Positions 11,101 through 21,130 of a stretch of 64,000 nt of DNA are shown piece by piece (positions within the stretch are counted from its first letter, which is position 1; each line of letters opens with the position of its first letter). The stretch spans positions 3,564,773 through 3,628,772 of the forward strand of contig CM034538.1 of assembly GCA_020002185.1 (NCBI GenBank), in the 5' to 3' direction. The position numbers and the translations under genes were made by a program. This DNA is from Paraescarpia echinospica (lineage: Eukaryota; Annelida; Polychaeta; Sabellida; Siboglinidae). A model generated the notes under the pieces. The model saw nothing but the letters and a program-made list of their open reading frames with translations, was not told the origin of the DNA and searched no databases.

Positions 11101-13561
11101 TTTCAAATACATAGTTATGTTTGCATATGTTGCTGTTTCTGTAGTTACATGTGTTTGGTAGAAGAATACAAATTAGGTGAGTTATGTCAGTGTCTGTCTA
11201 TAACTATTACTAACTGTCACGTCTGTGTATGCGAAATTCAAGAATCAACATAAATCATTGCATACATTGTCTGCAGGGTTGGAGATAAAGTTGAAGGGTC
11301 AGCATTACCCAGTGGTCATTGCTGCGACCAATGTGCCTGAGTTGCTCTCTGTGGAGAAGACGGGGGTCGGAGTGCGGCTTGGAGCGTCCACTACACTGAC
11401 CACACTCAAGGAGGTTCTTCAGGAACTGGTCAACACTGAGCCAGGTGTGAAGACTGACTGACCATCAGCCTGGTTCAGCACACTCTTATGACTTCATTGG
11501 TCATTCATTCTTTCTCTGTTCAATCATATCAAATGTATGTTTCCCAGAATGCTTGACAAACACACCTGACTGTCTGACCAACACACCTGACTGACCTGCA
11601 CACCTGACTGTCTGACCAACACACCGGATTGACCTACACACCTGACTGTCTGCCCAACACACCTGAGTGTCTGATCAACACACCTGACTGACCTAAACAC
11701 CTGACTGTCTGACCAACACACCTGAGTGTCTGATCAACACACCTGACTGACCATCACACTCGACTGACTGACCAACACATCTGACTGACCTACACACCTG
11801 ACTGTCTGATCAACACACGTGACTGACCTACACACCTGACAGTCTGACCACCACACCTGACTGACCTACACACCCTGACTGTTTGACCAACACACCTGAG
11901 TGCCTGAGCAACACACCTGACTGACCAACACATGTGACTGACTGATTGACCTACACACCTGACTGACCTACACACCTGACTGTCTGTGCAACACATCTGA
12001 ATGTCTGACCAACATACTTGACTGTCTGACCAACACACCTGAATGTCTGACCAACATACTTGAGTGTCTGATCAACACACCTGACTGACCAACACACCCG
12101 ACTGTCTTCCCAACACACCTGACTGTCTGACCAACACACCTGACTGACCTACACACTTGAGTGCCTGACCAACACACCTCAGTGACCAACACACCTGACT
12201 GTCTGAGCAACACATCTGACTGTCTGACCAACATGCTTAACTGTCTGACCAACACACCTGACTTACCAACACACCAGACTGACAAACACACCTGACTGAC
12301 CAACAGACCTGACTGTCTGACCAACACGCTTGACTGTCTGACCAACACACCTGAATGTCGGACCAACAAACATGACTGACTGACCAACACACTTGACTCT
12401 CTGACCAACACACCGAACTGTCTGACCAACAAACATGACTGACTGACCAACACATTTGACTGTCTGACCATCACACCTGACTGTCTGACCAACAAACATG
12501 ACTGACTGACCAACACAATTGGCTGTCTGACCAACACACCTGACTGTCTGACCAATATGCCTGACTGTCTGACCAACACACCTGATTGTCTGACCAACAC
12601 ATCTGACTGACTGACCAACACACCTGACTGTCTGACCAACACACCTGACTATCTGACCAACACACCTGACTACCTGACCAATGCACCTGACTGCCTATTC
12701 AGTGCACCTGACTGTCTGACCAACACACCTGAATAACTGCATTTACATCTCACCAATATGCTAAATAGCCTACCTGTCTGACCACTACCACTGCCTGGCT
12801 AACTACCTGGTCAGCCGTTCCAACACACCTGACTGTCTGACCAATATGCCTGACTGTCTGACCAACACATCTGACTGTCTGACCAACACACCTGACTACC
12901 TGACCAACACACCTGATTGTCTGACCAACACATCTGACAGACTGACCAACACACCTGACTGTCTGACCAACACACCTGACTGTCTGACCACCACACCTGA
13001 TTGTCTGACCAACACACCTGAATAACTGCATTTACATCTCACCAATATGCTAAATAGCCTACCTGTCTGACCACTACCACTGCCTGGCTAACTACCTGGT
13101 CTTCCGTTCCTGTTACTTGTAGAGTACAAGACTCGAGTCTACGTGGCCATCATTGAGATGTTGCGATGGTTCGCGGGGAAACAAATCAGGAATGTTGCAG
13201 TAAGTGTTTCTTTTACAAATTATATATACTACTGTACAGAATTGGGCCCTTACTACATGACATTGATTTCACCTGTATAAGTAAAAGCACATTGTCATAA
13301 ACATCGGTAGTATTACATTAACATAGACTTTATGCATACTTTGCATCATCAACATACGCAGCTTAGGTTTGTTCTAAGAAACAAAATGCAAGTCTGTTCT
13401 TTGCAGAAATGTGAAACAGTGTATTGAAGTTGAGATTGAGAATGTTAAGACATTGTTGATGTTTCAGTCGATTGCTGGCAATATAATGACAGCGAGTCCA
13501 ATATCTGATCTGAACCCGCTGCTGCTGTCAGCCCAGTGCCAACTCACAGTCGCGTCAAAAG
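8081..13561 (+). CDS. XDH: Xanthine dehydrogenase, partial gene, block A (exons 4-12)
   Basis: XDH oxidises hypoxanthine to xanthine and xanthine to urate in purine breakdown, in the cytosol, using two 2Fe-2S clusters, FAD and a molybdenum cofactor. Nine exons (8081-8189, 8539-8665, 9066-9127, 9805-9873, 10298-10372, 10694-10835, 11277-11444, 13123-13199, 13468-13561) have AG/GT borders and matching phases. They encode the end of the first Fe-S domain, the second Fe-S domain (CGFC and LCRC) and much of the FAD domain. The ASPISDLNP motif separates XDH from aldehyde oxidase, which usually has a different sequence here. Exons 1-3 would lie left of the window. Later exons are lost at the N gap and are not found beyond it. 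It may be an alternative haplotype of the gene at 40770-62882. Confidence 0.9.
8539..8665 (+). CDS. XDH: XDH exon 5 (block A)
   Basis: 127 nt. Acceptor CTGTAG, donor GTAGGT, phase 0 in and phase 1 out. It encodes [20 protein letters not shown] and the following helix [20 protein letters not shown]. The two Cys of CGFC bind the second 2Fe-2S cluster. Confidence 0.95.
9066..9127 (+). CDS. XDH: XDH exon 6 (block A)
   Basis: 62 nt. Acceptor TTTATAG, donor GTGAGG. It encodes [20 protein letters not shown] plus K. The two Cys of CRC complete the second 2Fe-2S cluster. [10 protein letters not shown] is a signature of the XDH/aldehyde oxidase family. Confidence 0.95.
9805..9873 (+). CDS. XDH: XDH exon 7 (block A)
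   Basis: 69 nt, phase 0 at both ends. Acceptor AATTCAG, donor GTAGGT. It encodes a Cys-containing segment ([20 protein letters not shown]) of the flexible linker between the Fe-S and FAD domains. This region is poorly conserved in the family, so the call rests on splice sites, phase and identity between blocks. Confidence 0.82.
10298..10372 (+). CDS. XDH: XDH exon 8 (block A)
   Basis: 75 nt, phase 0. Acceptor TTCCTAG, donor GTACCT. It encodes [17 protein letters not shown]. The [12 protein letters not shown] motif is characteristic of XDH just before the FAD domain. Confidence 0.93.
10694..10835 (+). CDS. XDH: XDH exon 9 (block A)
   Basis: 142 nt, phase 0 in and phase 1 out. Acceptor CTCCCTAG, donor GTAGGC. 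It opens the FAD-binding domain, with VTWYRP, a helix [16 protein letters not shown], and LVIGNTEVG that contacts FAD. Block B differs by Ser to Thr and Asp to Gly in the SLDDL segment. Confidence 0.95.
11277..11444 (+). CDS. XDH: XDH exon 10 (block A)
   Basis: 168 nt, phase 1 to phase 1. Acceptor TCTGCAG, donor GTGTGA. It encodes [20 protein letters not shown], then [20 protein letters not shown] and a helix to NTEPG, all FAD domain. Block B has Val for Ala in RLGAST. The next intron is a long minisatellite. Confidence 0.93.
11553..13022. repeat. 21-bp minisatellite filling XDH intron 10 (block A)
   Basis: About 1.4 kb of units like TGTCTGACCAACACACCTGAC (21 bp), mixed with shorter 17-bp forms and point variants. 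A non-repeat insert (about 12732-12812: ATAACTGCATTTACATCTCA and following) recurs at 13021-13102, 289 bp later. Part of the array and its right flank was therefore duplicated as one block. The second copy of the insert ends about 20 bp before the exon 11 acceptor. Long open frames on the minus strand with VLVRQSG or CWSDSQV repeats are a consequence of the 21-bp period. Confidence 0.95.
13123..13199 (+). CDS. XDH: XDH exon 11 (block A)
   Basis: 77 nt. Acceptor ACTTGTAG, donor GTAAGT, phase 1 in and phase 0 out. It encodes [20 protein letters not shown] followed by QIRNVA. The LRWFAGKQ motif is typical of the XDH FAD domain. Confidence 0.95.
13468..13561 (+). CDS. XDH: XDH exon 12 (block A)
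   Basis: 94 nt. Acceptor GTTTCAG, donor GTCTGA, phase 0 in and phase 1 out. It encodes [20 protein letters not shown] and then [11 protein letters not shown]. [14 protein letters not shown] is the diagnostic XDH FAD-domain motif. It is the last XDH exon visible before the N gap. Confidence 0.95.
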
Positions 13562-13693
13562 GTCTGACACTGCATTGATACAGCATAAGTAAAGGACGGG
13601 AAAATAACAACAAAGCTTTGCAAGAGTTATACTTATTTGTTTTAGTAACAATGCCCATCCTCTGAATGACGCTACGTACACACAGATGACGCT

Positions 13694-14693
13694 NNNNNNN
13701 NNNNNNNNNNNNNNNNNNNNNNNNNNNNNNNNNNNNNNNNNNNNNNNNNNNNNNNNNNNNNNNNNNNNNNNNNNNNNNNNNNNNNNNNNNNNNNNNNNNN
13801 NNNNNNNNNNNNNNNNNNNNNNNNNNNNNNNNNNNNNNNNNNNNNNNNNNNNNNNNNNNNNNNNNNNNNNNNNNNNNNNNNNNNNNNNNNNNNNNNNNNN
13901 NNNNNNNNNNNNNNNNNNNNNNNNNNNNNNNNNNNNNNNNNNNNNNNNNNNNNNNNNNNNNNNNNNNNNNNNNNNNNNNNNNNNNNNNNNNNNNNNNNNN
14001 NNNNNNNNNNNNNNNNNNNNNNNNNNNNNNNNNNNNNNNNNNNNNNNNNNNNNNNNNNNNNNNNNNNNNNNNNNNNNNNNNNNNNNNNNNNNNNNNNNNN
14101 NNNNNNNNNNNNNNNNNNNNNNNNNNNNNNNNNNNNNNNNNNNNNNNNNNNNNNNNNNNNNNNNNNNNNNNNNNNNNNNNNNNNNNNNNNNNNNNNNNNN
14201 NNNNNNNNNNNNNNNNNNNNNNNNNNNNNNNNNNNNNNNNNNNNNNNNNNNNNNNNNNNNNNNNNNNNNNNNNNNNNNNNNNNNNNNNNNNNNNNNNNNN
14301 NNNNNNNNNNNNNNNNNNNNNNNNNNNNNNNNNNNNNNNNNNNNNNNNNNNNNNNNNNNNNNNNNNNNNNNNNNNNNNNNNNNNNNNNNNNNNNNNNNNN
14401 NNNNNNNNNNNNNNNNNNNNNNNNNNNNNNNNNNNNNNNNNNNNNNNNNNNNNNNNNNNNNNNNNNNNNNNNNNNNNNNNNNNNNNNNNNNNNNNNNNNN
14501 NNNNNNNNNNNNNNNNNNNNNNNNNNNNNNNNNNNNNNNNNNNNNNNNNNNNNNNNNNNNNNNNNNNNNNNNNNNNNNNNNNNNNNNNNNNNNNNNNNNN
14601 NNNNNNNNNNNNNNNNNNNNNNNNNNNNNNNNNNNNNNNNNNNNNNNNNNNNNNNNNNNNNNNNNNNNNNNNNNNNNNNNNNNNNNNNNNNNN
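13694..14693. other. Assembly gap of exactly 1000 N
   Basis: The round length indicates a placeholder of unknown true size. It separates the contig with block A from the contig with everything else. Open frames of X residues across it are meaningless. Confidence 0.99.
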
Positions 14694-14696
14694 GTA

Positions 14697-14755
14697 GGCA
14701 CACTTGACCCCTGTTAGACTGAACAGTTGCCTAACACTTGTAAACTGTATCTTCA
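14697..14755. repeat. Dispersed repeat, copy 1 (partner 15917-15975)
   Basis: CACTTGACCCCTGTTAGACT and the bases up to GTAAACTGTATC resemble 15917-15975 (CACTAGACCCCTGTTAAACT...TTTAAACTGTGTC). The family is not recognised. Confidence 0.55.
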
Positions 14756-14867
14756 AAACTATTGATTTTCTATAATTGCAAGTTGTGTTTATTTTGATGT
14801 TCATTTAATTATTATAAAATGGTGTGACTGTGGTGTCTATTGGTTAAAGATGTATTGTCTGTAGAAA

Positions 14868-14943
14868 CCTGTAGGTGACAAACATAGAAAATTAATATTC
14901 TGTCACCTGTAGGTGACAAACATTGAAAATTAATATTCTGGAC
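14868..14943. repeat. Two-copy 38-bp tandem repeat
   Basis: CCTGTAGGTGACAAACATAG and the following ATTAATATTCTG are repeated once with a single mismatch. The junction contains the palindrome CACCTGTAGGTG. Confidence 0.85.
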
Positions 14944-15170
14944 AACTATAGAGTGAAATATCCTACACTTTATTGATATCAAATGCATTCTACTGTTCTG
15001 ATTATGCTTGCCATGCCTTGTATAGACATGGTACTGTGTAAATCAATTGTATCAATGTAGACTAATAATTACAGATTCACAATATAGTTGACACCTGAAA
15101 CAACCAAATATCAACCATTAGAAGAGTTGACATAGTTCCGCTATACACAAGCAAGAAATCTGTATTTGAT
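14944..15170. other. Unassigned sequence after the gap
   Basis: No gene or domain recognised. AT-rich intergenic or intronic sequence. Confidence 0.4.
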
Positions 15171-15189
15171 TGAATCATTCTAGTGTCAT

Positions 15190-15560
15190 CAGCATATAGT
15201 AGAACATACATTTTCTACATCATCATCACTAAGGTTGTTGTAAATTTAACCAGCTGCCATGTCAAGTCCGTTATAAGGTAAATAGCAAATAACAAAGGAC
15301 ACAAGTTTTCTCCTTGCCATACCTCTACACACGAGAAGAAGGCTGACACAGCCTGGCCCTCATTTATACGTGATTTAGCATTTTTGTACATGTTGTATAC
15401 AACTTTCAACACAATACCATTAATACCGATGAAATTATCTTAGACCACAGGGAGGACCGGTCTACTAAATCAAATGCTTTCTTATAATCGATGAAGGCAC
15501 AATAAAGCCTTTTGCGTCGAGACAAATAAATTCAACCAATACCCCTATTTGAACACAGCC
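15190..15560 (-). pseudogene. LINE reverse transcriptase fragment, minus strand
   Basis: On the minus strand, LYCAFIDYKKAFDLVDRSSL is a clear RT motif containing the first catalytic Asp. Downstream, across a frame change, EVWQGENLCPLLFAIYL matches the RQGxxLSPLLFxIYxNDL motif. The wording is closer to RTE/Nimb/Proto2-like elements than to the CR1-like ones here. It is short and broken. Confidence 0.75.
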
Positions 15561-15599
15561 TGTTCTTCACCTATTACGTTCGCTTTGTTTAGGTATGTG

Positions 15600-16440
15600 G
15601 TCAGTGTGGTGTTCTGAACAATCACTAAGGATTAATGAACACTTGTGCAGAATGTCACCCACTTGGCAGGTTTAATTGATCTATTCAGCAATGATGACAC
15701 TGCTTAGACCTCACTCTGGATGCTGTCACCCACAGTGTTGTGTAATGTCTTAGTTGGTGCATTGAGCTAATCTACTTGACCAAGAATCAGTGGTGGCTCT
15801 GGTTGTGTATTACATCCAGCTGTGGAGCTAAGATTATCTGCCTGCTATTGTTTGATGGAAACTGTGACTAATCTGTAATTGGTCACTGGCAGTAGCTTGT
15901 GTCAACAGACAGCATTAAGCCACTAGACCCCTGTTAAACTGGACAATTGCCTGTAGGTTTTAAACTGTGTCAAACAGTGAGTCTACCTTTTGCTCTCAGA
16001 TAATCTGTCCTCTTAGTTTTACACATGAAGACATAATCTGGCACTTGATAAGTCTTTGTAGCAGCACATTTGTACTTCCAGTGTATCATTGCAACATAAC
16101 TTACATACTACATACTGTGTGCCACATTTGAATGTTGTGCATGTAATATTTCCATGCAATCCATTTGCATATATAATGTAAAACTTCAACAGCCGTTTTC
16201 TTCATTTTCACTTTTTGATCCCTACCATGTGCAATGCTCCATAACTTTGCCAATTTTTTTAGTAGTCATATTTTTTGAAACCGTGTAAAGCACTCTACCA
16301 AACCTTTACAAGGATGTAAGAAAACAATGTTACAATTGTTCAGACTTATCACTCATTTGGTCAGCCGGGGTCACATATAGACGTATTAGTCCAAAGGACT
16401 TCAGGGCCACCTGGCCCATTTTTAAGTTGTCTGGTTTCAA
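15600..16440. other. Unassigned sequence
   Basis: Nothing recognisable apart from the dispersed repeat at 15917-15975. No open frame with a known motif. Confidence 0.4.
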
Positions 16441-16443
16441 ACG

Positions 16444-17088
16444 CTAGTTTGGAGCGCTTTGACGTGAGATCTTCGTTGAGGAGATGCAATTTTCGATAGC
16501 GCAGGTTTTGTTGTAATTTTTGAGACCGCCCCTGGCGCGAAACACAACATCTCTGCAGTGTTCACTTCGAAAGCGAACAATGGTCGTTCTGGGTTTCGTC
16601 TGCCCGTTGACAGGTCGGCCAAGTCTATGGCAGCGTTCCAGATCACTGAGCTCAATGGGAGAGGTGACGTGCATTTTGTTGTTGATAGTATCGATGACTT
16701 TTTCTTCCAAGTTTTCACCACGCAAGTCATCGCAAATGCCACTGATGCGGAGATTGGGTCGTCGGGTGTACTGCTGGAGCGAATCCAATTCATCCTCCAG
16801 AGTTACCACCCTTTTCTCAAGATGTTCAATTTTATTGCAATTGTCAGACAATTGTTCGGTGAGAGTGACAATTTGTTTATTAAGTGTGTCAAACTTTAGG
16901 ACTAAATCATGTGGAAACAGAACCTCTTTCAGCTGTTTGGCAATTCTCTTATATTGCAATAAGAATAGCATCTGCGAAATCAAATTGTTGTCAGTGTCAG
17001 CTAAGTCACCACTGGCGGCTGGCTCAAAGTCCGATTTGCTGTCTTTTCTTTTGGGCATGGCAAGTGTACGTGTACGTGTGTGAAGCAA
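16444..17088 (-). pseudogene. L1-type LINE ORF1 protein fragment
   Basis: A 214-codon open frame on the minus strand. Residues about 70-110 form a coiled coil (KIEHLEKRVVTLEDELDSLQ). RRPNLRISGI follows at the start of the RRM-like domain of L1 ORF1p (transposase_22 family), and the CRDVVFRARGGLKN region follows that. Such proteins bind element RNA and form the retrotransposition RNP. The usual C-terminal domain is cut short near 16444, and no ORF2 follows. The likely start is the internal MPKRKDSKSD methionine rather than the first Met. Confidence 0.8.
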
Positions 17089-17329
17089 TGCTACAAGGCG
17101 TGGTCGTGGTCGATATTAGAGGTGTTCGATATTGCATGTGAGAATTCCTACCTTTAACGAACTGCACAGCGACAATGTAGGATCGTCACTTTCGTCGAGG
17201 TGCTGTTAATTTTTCTGCAAGTTTTGCAGTGTCTGTAGTATAATCTGCAGTCGTCACCTTCGATGTGTGGCCGGCAGGACCTTTCTAGCACTTAGCTATA
17301 ACGACGCCATTTTTGAATTGAACGAGGAT

Positions 17330-17760
17330 TTCCTCCACCGTTCAATGAATACGAATTCGCACAGTTCGCGGACTTCCTATGGTTCAATCACCGGAAAACC
17401 ACACCACTTTGGCCACAAGCCAATGCAGAAGCAAAACACTTCATGCAAACCTAGAGCTCTACAAACGGTTGAGAAACTACCGAGCTACTCCACACAGTTC
17501 GACACAAGTAGCGCCAACAACAATGCTGTTCATGCAACAGACCGATACGAATCAAGCTGCCAAACATATCATACACCGTGCACCCAAAGAAGTAACCCTC
17601 AAGTTGACGAAATGATTAGGAAAAATGACCACTTTGTAAAAGAACGAATGCAACGCGGACGACTGCAAGAAGGCGACAAGGTGCTGGTGAAAGCGAACAA
17701 ATACAACAAGTCTTCATCAGTGTTTAGTCCCACGCCACACACACGAATGGATCCATGATC
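17330..17760 (+). pseudogene. Ty3/gypsy LTR-retrotransposon integrase remnant
   Basis: The frame that reads GAATTCGCACAG gives EFAQFADFLWFNHRKTTPLW followed by PQANAEAKHFMQT, then a stop. A second frame gives LYKRLRNYRATPHSSTQVAP. This is the region around the catalytic Glu and C-terminal part of a chromovirus/gypsy-like integrase. About 30 codons are missing between the pieces. The tail RLQEGDKVLVKANKYNKSS resembles the GDxVLV motif of the integrase C-terminal domain. No LTRs, protease or RT lie nearby. Confidence 0.8.
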
Positions 17761-17869
17761 ACCGCGCAAAGAAAAAATCACAAGAAACGCCTCATTTTTC
17801 AAACAGCCTAAGTTCACGCCGTGTACGAGACGCGCCGGTATGGCTGAAGGATTTATGTGTCAACGGCCT

Positions 17870-18610
17870 GGGCGGAGCAGAAGATCAAGGACACACGCCT
17901 CTACTATGGTATCCTGTTATGGGGTCATCAAGCACATCGAGTTTTTAATTTACAAAAACAAGCAATGAGAATAATGTCTACGAGTAAATATAATGCACAT
18001 ACAGATCCGATTTTTCAAAAACTACAATTTCTAAAACTGGGTGATATTTATAAAATGCAACAACTGAAATTTTACTATAAATTAGTCAATCACGATCTAC
18101 CTGAATAGTTCTGCCACATCCCTTATTTACGCAACTTTGAAATCCATCAACACTACACACGAGGAATAAATAACCTTTTTATTCCCAGATTCAATCATGA
18201 ATATGCCAAAAACACATACGACACAACATAAAAGAAACAGTTAACAATACTCCAAGGATTATCATTGATAAAATGTATACACATAGCCTACATGGTTTCA
18301 CAACTTACATTAAAAAACTACTTAATTATGAATTATAAATGTCATTGTGATATCCACAATTGTTATATATGTAATACATAATACTAGTATACAATATGCT
18401 ATATAATTACATATCTGTATTTATTAACATTGAACTGTGACTATTATGTATATTCACTGTTGCTATTCACTAACTTGATTTTCTATTATTAAAAGGGGGC
18501 TCCCATGTTGTCGTAATGGGAGCCTCATTGACCTTACATTTACGTGTGTACATTTATATGTATGTCCATATATGGTCAAAACAAATAAATATGTCTGTCT
18601 GTCTGTCTCT
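17870..18610 (+). mobile_element. 5'-truncated L2/Crack-like LINE, 3' end
   Basis: This copy holds only the last part of ORF2 (YYGILLWGHQAHRVF, then RIMSTSKYNAHTDPIFQKLQ), broken by stops after 18108, and the 3' UTR. The UTR has a perfect 9-bp hairpin, GGCTCCCAT (18498-18506) with ATGGGAGCC (18516-18524), then AACAAATAAATAT and a (GTCT)n tail at 18593-18610. Tail plus upstream hairpin is the arrangement needed for 3'-end recognition in stringent-type L2-clade LINEs. Confidence 0.85.
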
Positions 18611-18669
18611 ATATGGACTTCTAGACGATATTGGACTGACTCGGACATGTGTAGCTATAACTACTCACT

Positions 18670-19227
18670 ATGGCTGCAAAACAAATAAAATGTTCTATGT
18701 GCGAAATACAAATTCACTGCAGACAAACACATTTAACAAAAAATCAGCTATCAAACGTACGTAAAAACATATTCTACTTTTATTGTAACGAATGTACCAA
18801 GGTTCTTCCTTTTTATGACATTAGCGATGATGAGCTAAAGTATATTCACTCTGAACTGGAATCTAATATGTACCATTTATATGAGCAATGTTCAAGTTTC
18901 AATTTTAAATCCTTTAACATTTTGGAATACAACCGTTGTGATTTCGAAAATGAAATTGATCCAAACAATAACTTTTATAGCAATATTCATACAAAATGTG
19001 ACTACTACACTGAAGAAAAATGTCTTAAGAATGAAACGATGAGGACAGGCTTGTCGTTCATTTACTTTAATGCCAGAAGCATTATCACCAATTTTTGTAA
19101 AATTAGTGATTATGTATATGAAATAAAAATACCCTTTGATATTATAGCGATATCTGAAACATGGTTAGTCTCTGACGATTGTTCCATTATGTTACTGGCT
19201 GGATATAGAGTTATACAGAGAACTTGA
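18670..19227 (+). pseudogene. LINE ORF2 N-terminus: Cys-rich domain and start of endonuclease
   Basis: A 185-codon open frame from ATG. Residues about 6-45 hold CSMC...HC....H...YCNEC, a reduced zinc-finger-like cluster where related LINEs have a PHD finger. Then LPFYDISDDEL, a spacer with EIDPNNNFYS, and the endonuclease start LSFIYFNARSI with the catalytic ISETWL. It ends in a stop just after the ETW motif. The endonuclease resumes past the hAT insertion as VLECVTVEL, then a frameshifted GDFNIDLLK-like stretch and SATLIDNIFTND. The protein cannot be made intact. Confidence 0.82.
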
Positions 19228-19307
19228 AAAAATAAGAAAGGTGGTGGAGTCGCTATCAATGTAAAGATTGGATTCCATTTAAGGTTATATGGATATTCTG
19301 TCTGTAG

Positions 19308-20061
19308 CAGACATGGGGTCAAATACATTGAAATGTATTTAAATACAAATACTCTTGAGGGAGTCAAATACAAATATAAATACAAATACTTTGAAATTCA
19401 AAAGTAGTTAAATACAAATACATTGGAAAGTATTTCAAATACTTTTTATTTTCAGTATACATTACAATATACAATATTGCTAGCCATAGTTTGTAGGTTC
19501 ATAGGCAACTAACTTGCAGTTACACGAACCTGGCTTTTATGATGATGGTACCACCTGACTTGAGAAGCCACCACCTTCTCTTAACCCACAGACAGCAAGC
19601 AAATATTAGCAAAATATATGGCATTAGCAGCCACTGCCACATTGGTTAGGTACCAGGTAGGTTGTTTGATTAGCTGGGGCTTGGAAACTATTATCAAAAG
19701 GCAGACAGACCAGTGCAACAGTCTCCTTTTTGCTAATTGCACCACAGTGACAACTGACAAGTAAGGTGATGTTGGCTTCTCACACAGTGATCTCAAAGAC
19801 TTCTCACATAATGGCATTTCCTTGCCATTATTTCTGAGCGGAAAAGTGGTGAATTGCCAAATGACATAGTAAAATTGCTTAACTCTTAAGAAGTCAAACA
19901 AGAATAATGTTAAGTTGTCATTTACTGATAATCACGTCATATGTATTTGAACAAGTATTTGAAAGTATTTAAATACAAATACTTTCATGTCAAATGCAAA
20001 TACTTTTTTTTTTTAAGTATTTAAATACTTTCAAATACAAATGTATTTGACCCCATGTCTG
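19308..20061. mobile_element. 754-bp hAT-type non-autonomous element with 8-bp TSD
   Basis: Terminal inverted repeats begin CAGACATGGGGTCAAATAC and end in the exact complement GTATTTGACCCCATGTCTG. It is flanked by a perfect 8-bp duplication, GTCTGTAG, at 19300-19307 and 20062-20069, the length made by hAT transposases. Removing element and one TSD restores the endonuclease reading of the host LINE. Subterminal regions are rich in AAATAC repeats. No transposase is seen; a 106-codon minus-strand frame inside has no recognised domain. Confidence 0.93.
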
Positions 20062-20520
20062 GTCTGTAGTGATTGATGACGTTTTAGAATGTGTCACGGT
20101 AGAATTGTGTATAAACAAGAAACACAATATAATTGTTAGAAGTATCTAATCTATCACTAATCAACTTGAATTGGTGATCAAAAGAATTAAGAATACAAAA
20201 CAATATTCCTATGTGGGGATTTTAATATAGATCTGTTAAAATACAATAATAACAATTGTACCAAAACATTTTGTAGACATGCTATTCAGTTTAGGTATAT
20301 ATCCACTAATAGACAAGCCAAGCAGAGTTACTGAATGCAGTGCAACTTTAATTGATAACATATTTACAAATGATATGCGTGTTGGGGGAAGTGATTAATA
20401 AGTACAACACTTCTATCTTCCCCCATTTCCATGTGTAAATGTTTATGTATTGTATATTGCGTGTAGTTCTCTTTGTATGCATTTTCCACTTGGAAATTAA
20501 CAATCAATCAATCAATCATT

Positions 20521-21130
20521 TCATTGTGATAAGTGAGAGGAGAGTGAACAAAGTATCGAGGTCATCCATAACTAGGAATGTAATTTAATGTACAGCTAGC
20601 TGATACAGGCGGTGCAAAATGTCATCCTCGCAAAACATGTTTCTTTTTTACAATTGTGTAAATAAGCATGCAGATGGTAGAATTTTTGGTTAACGAACTC
20701 TTATGGAATACCTTTAAAAACACACTGTCCCAGATTTCAGGGACAACTGAAAGAGGATTGCAACAATAACAACAACAAATAAATACCTGTATTTTAACCA
20801 GTTATACAAACTTGTCCCTTTAACTCATTGTACACCGAATTTAGGATCCCAAACACTTGAATTTTACTCAGATGGGCTCTTAATCATGTAAGGCATTTTT
20901 GAAAGATAGCAAATTAAATGTCGTACAACATAATATTTCTAATACTAATGGTTTATTACAGAAACTATGATACAGTCCAATCAATATGACATACATAGAT
21001 TACCATGGTTTCTGTAATGAGGGTATAAAGCCACGAGCTAATGACTGGTTAGCCCTCACAATACATGTGGTACATATGTAAATTCCATGGTGCAAGTAAC
21101 AATTTGTGTGATTGAAGGAAGAAGAAAAAC
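20521..21130. other. Unassigned AT-rich sequence
   Basis: No open frame with a recognisable motif and no clear repeat structure. Confidence 0.4.

Larger units (their letters stand above)
8190..11276. other. XDH introns 4-9 (block A)
   Basis: Introns 8190-8538, 8666-9065, 9128-9804, 9874-10297, 10373-10693 and 10836-11276 are AT-rich with GT..AG borders. No transposon or RNA gene is recognised. The block B introns match almost throughout. Confidence 0.7.
1906..12541 (+). repeat. Block A of a large direct duplication (matches 49018-64000)
   Basis: This stretch aligns nearly base for base with 49018-64000 in the same orientation, including XDH exons 4-10, introns and old transposons. Differences are scattered substitutions and small indels plus clear structural events. 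Block B has a 4.79-kb LINE at 53315-58104 absent here (junction near 6653), and lacks A 2911-3339 (429 bp). The alignment stops at 12541 only because the window ends at 64000. Block A continues uniquely to 13693, where an assembly gap begins. Confidence 0.95.
18611..20520 (+). mobile_element. L2/Crack-like LINE with internal deletion and hAT insertion
   Basis: It starts right after the tail of the previous LINE. It contains the ORF2 N-terminus and endonuclease (18670-19227, continuing after the hAT element at 20070), then jumps at about 20383 to a 3' UTR. The reverse transcriptase is absent. The 3' UTR has an 8-bp hairpin, GGGGGAAG (20384-20391) with CTTCCCCC (20417-20424), and an (AATC)n tail at 20501-20520. 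Confidence 0.8.

Noticed and set aside
11553..13022. CRISPR-like array of short regular repeats
   Set aside because: There are no unique spacers between units and the DNA is eukaryotic; it is a minisatellite.
11524..13031. Long minus-strand frames rich in VLVRQSG and CWSDSQV (also 62962-63996)
   Set aside because: They are translations of the 21-bp minisatellite; the period is a multiple of three, so frames stay open. No start, splice or conservation support.
8081..13561. Aldehyde oxidase instead of XDH
   Set aside because: The ASPISDLNP motif, [12 protein letters not shown] and the FAD-domain wording match XDH more closely than aldehyde oxidase.
13464..14804. Large frames across the N run
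   Set aside because: They consist of X residues from the assembly gap.
17267..17758. 163-codon frame as a gene
   Set aside because: The homologous reading (integrase) is in other frames over the same bases; this frame is a shadow.
19581..19901. 106-codon frame as a hAT transposase
   Set aside because: No RNase H-like catalytic motif or hAT dimerisation region; the element is only 754 bp.
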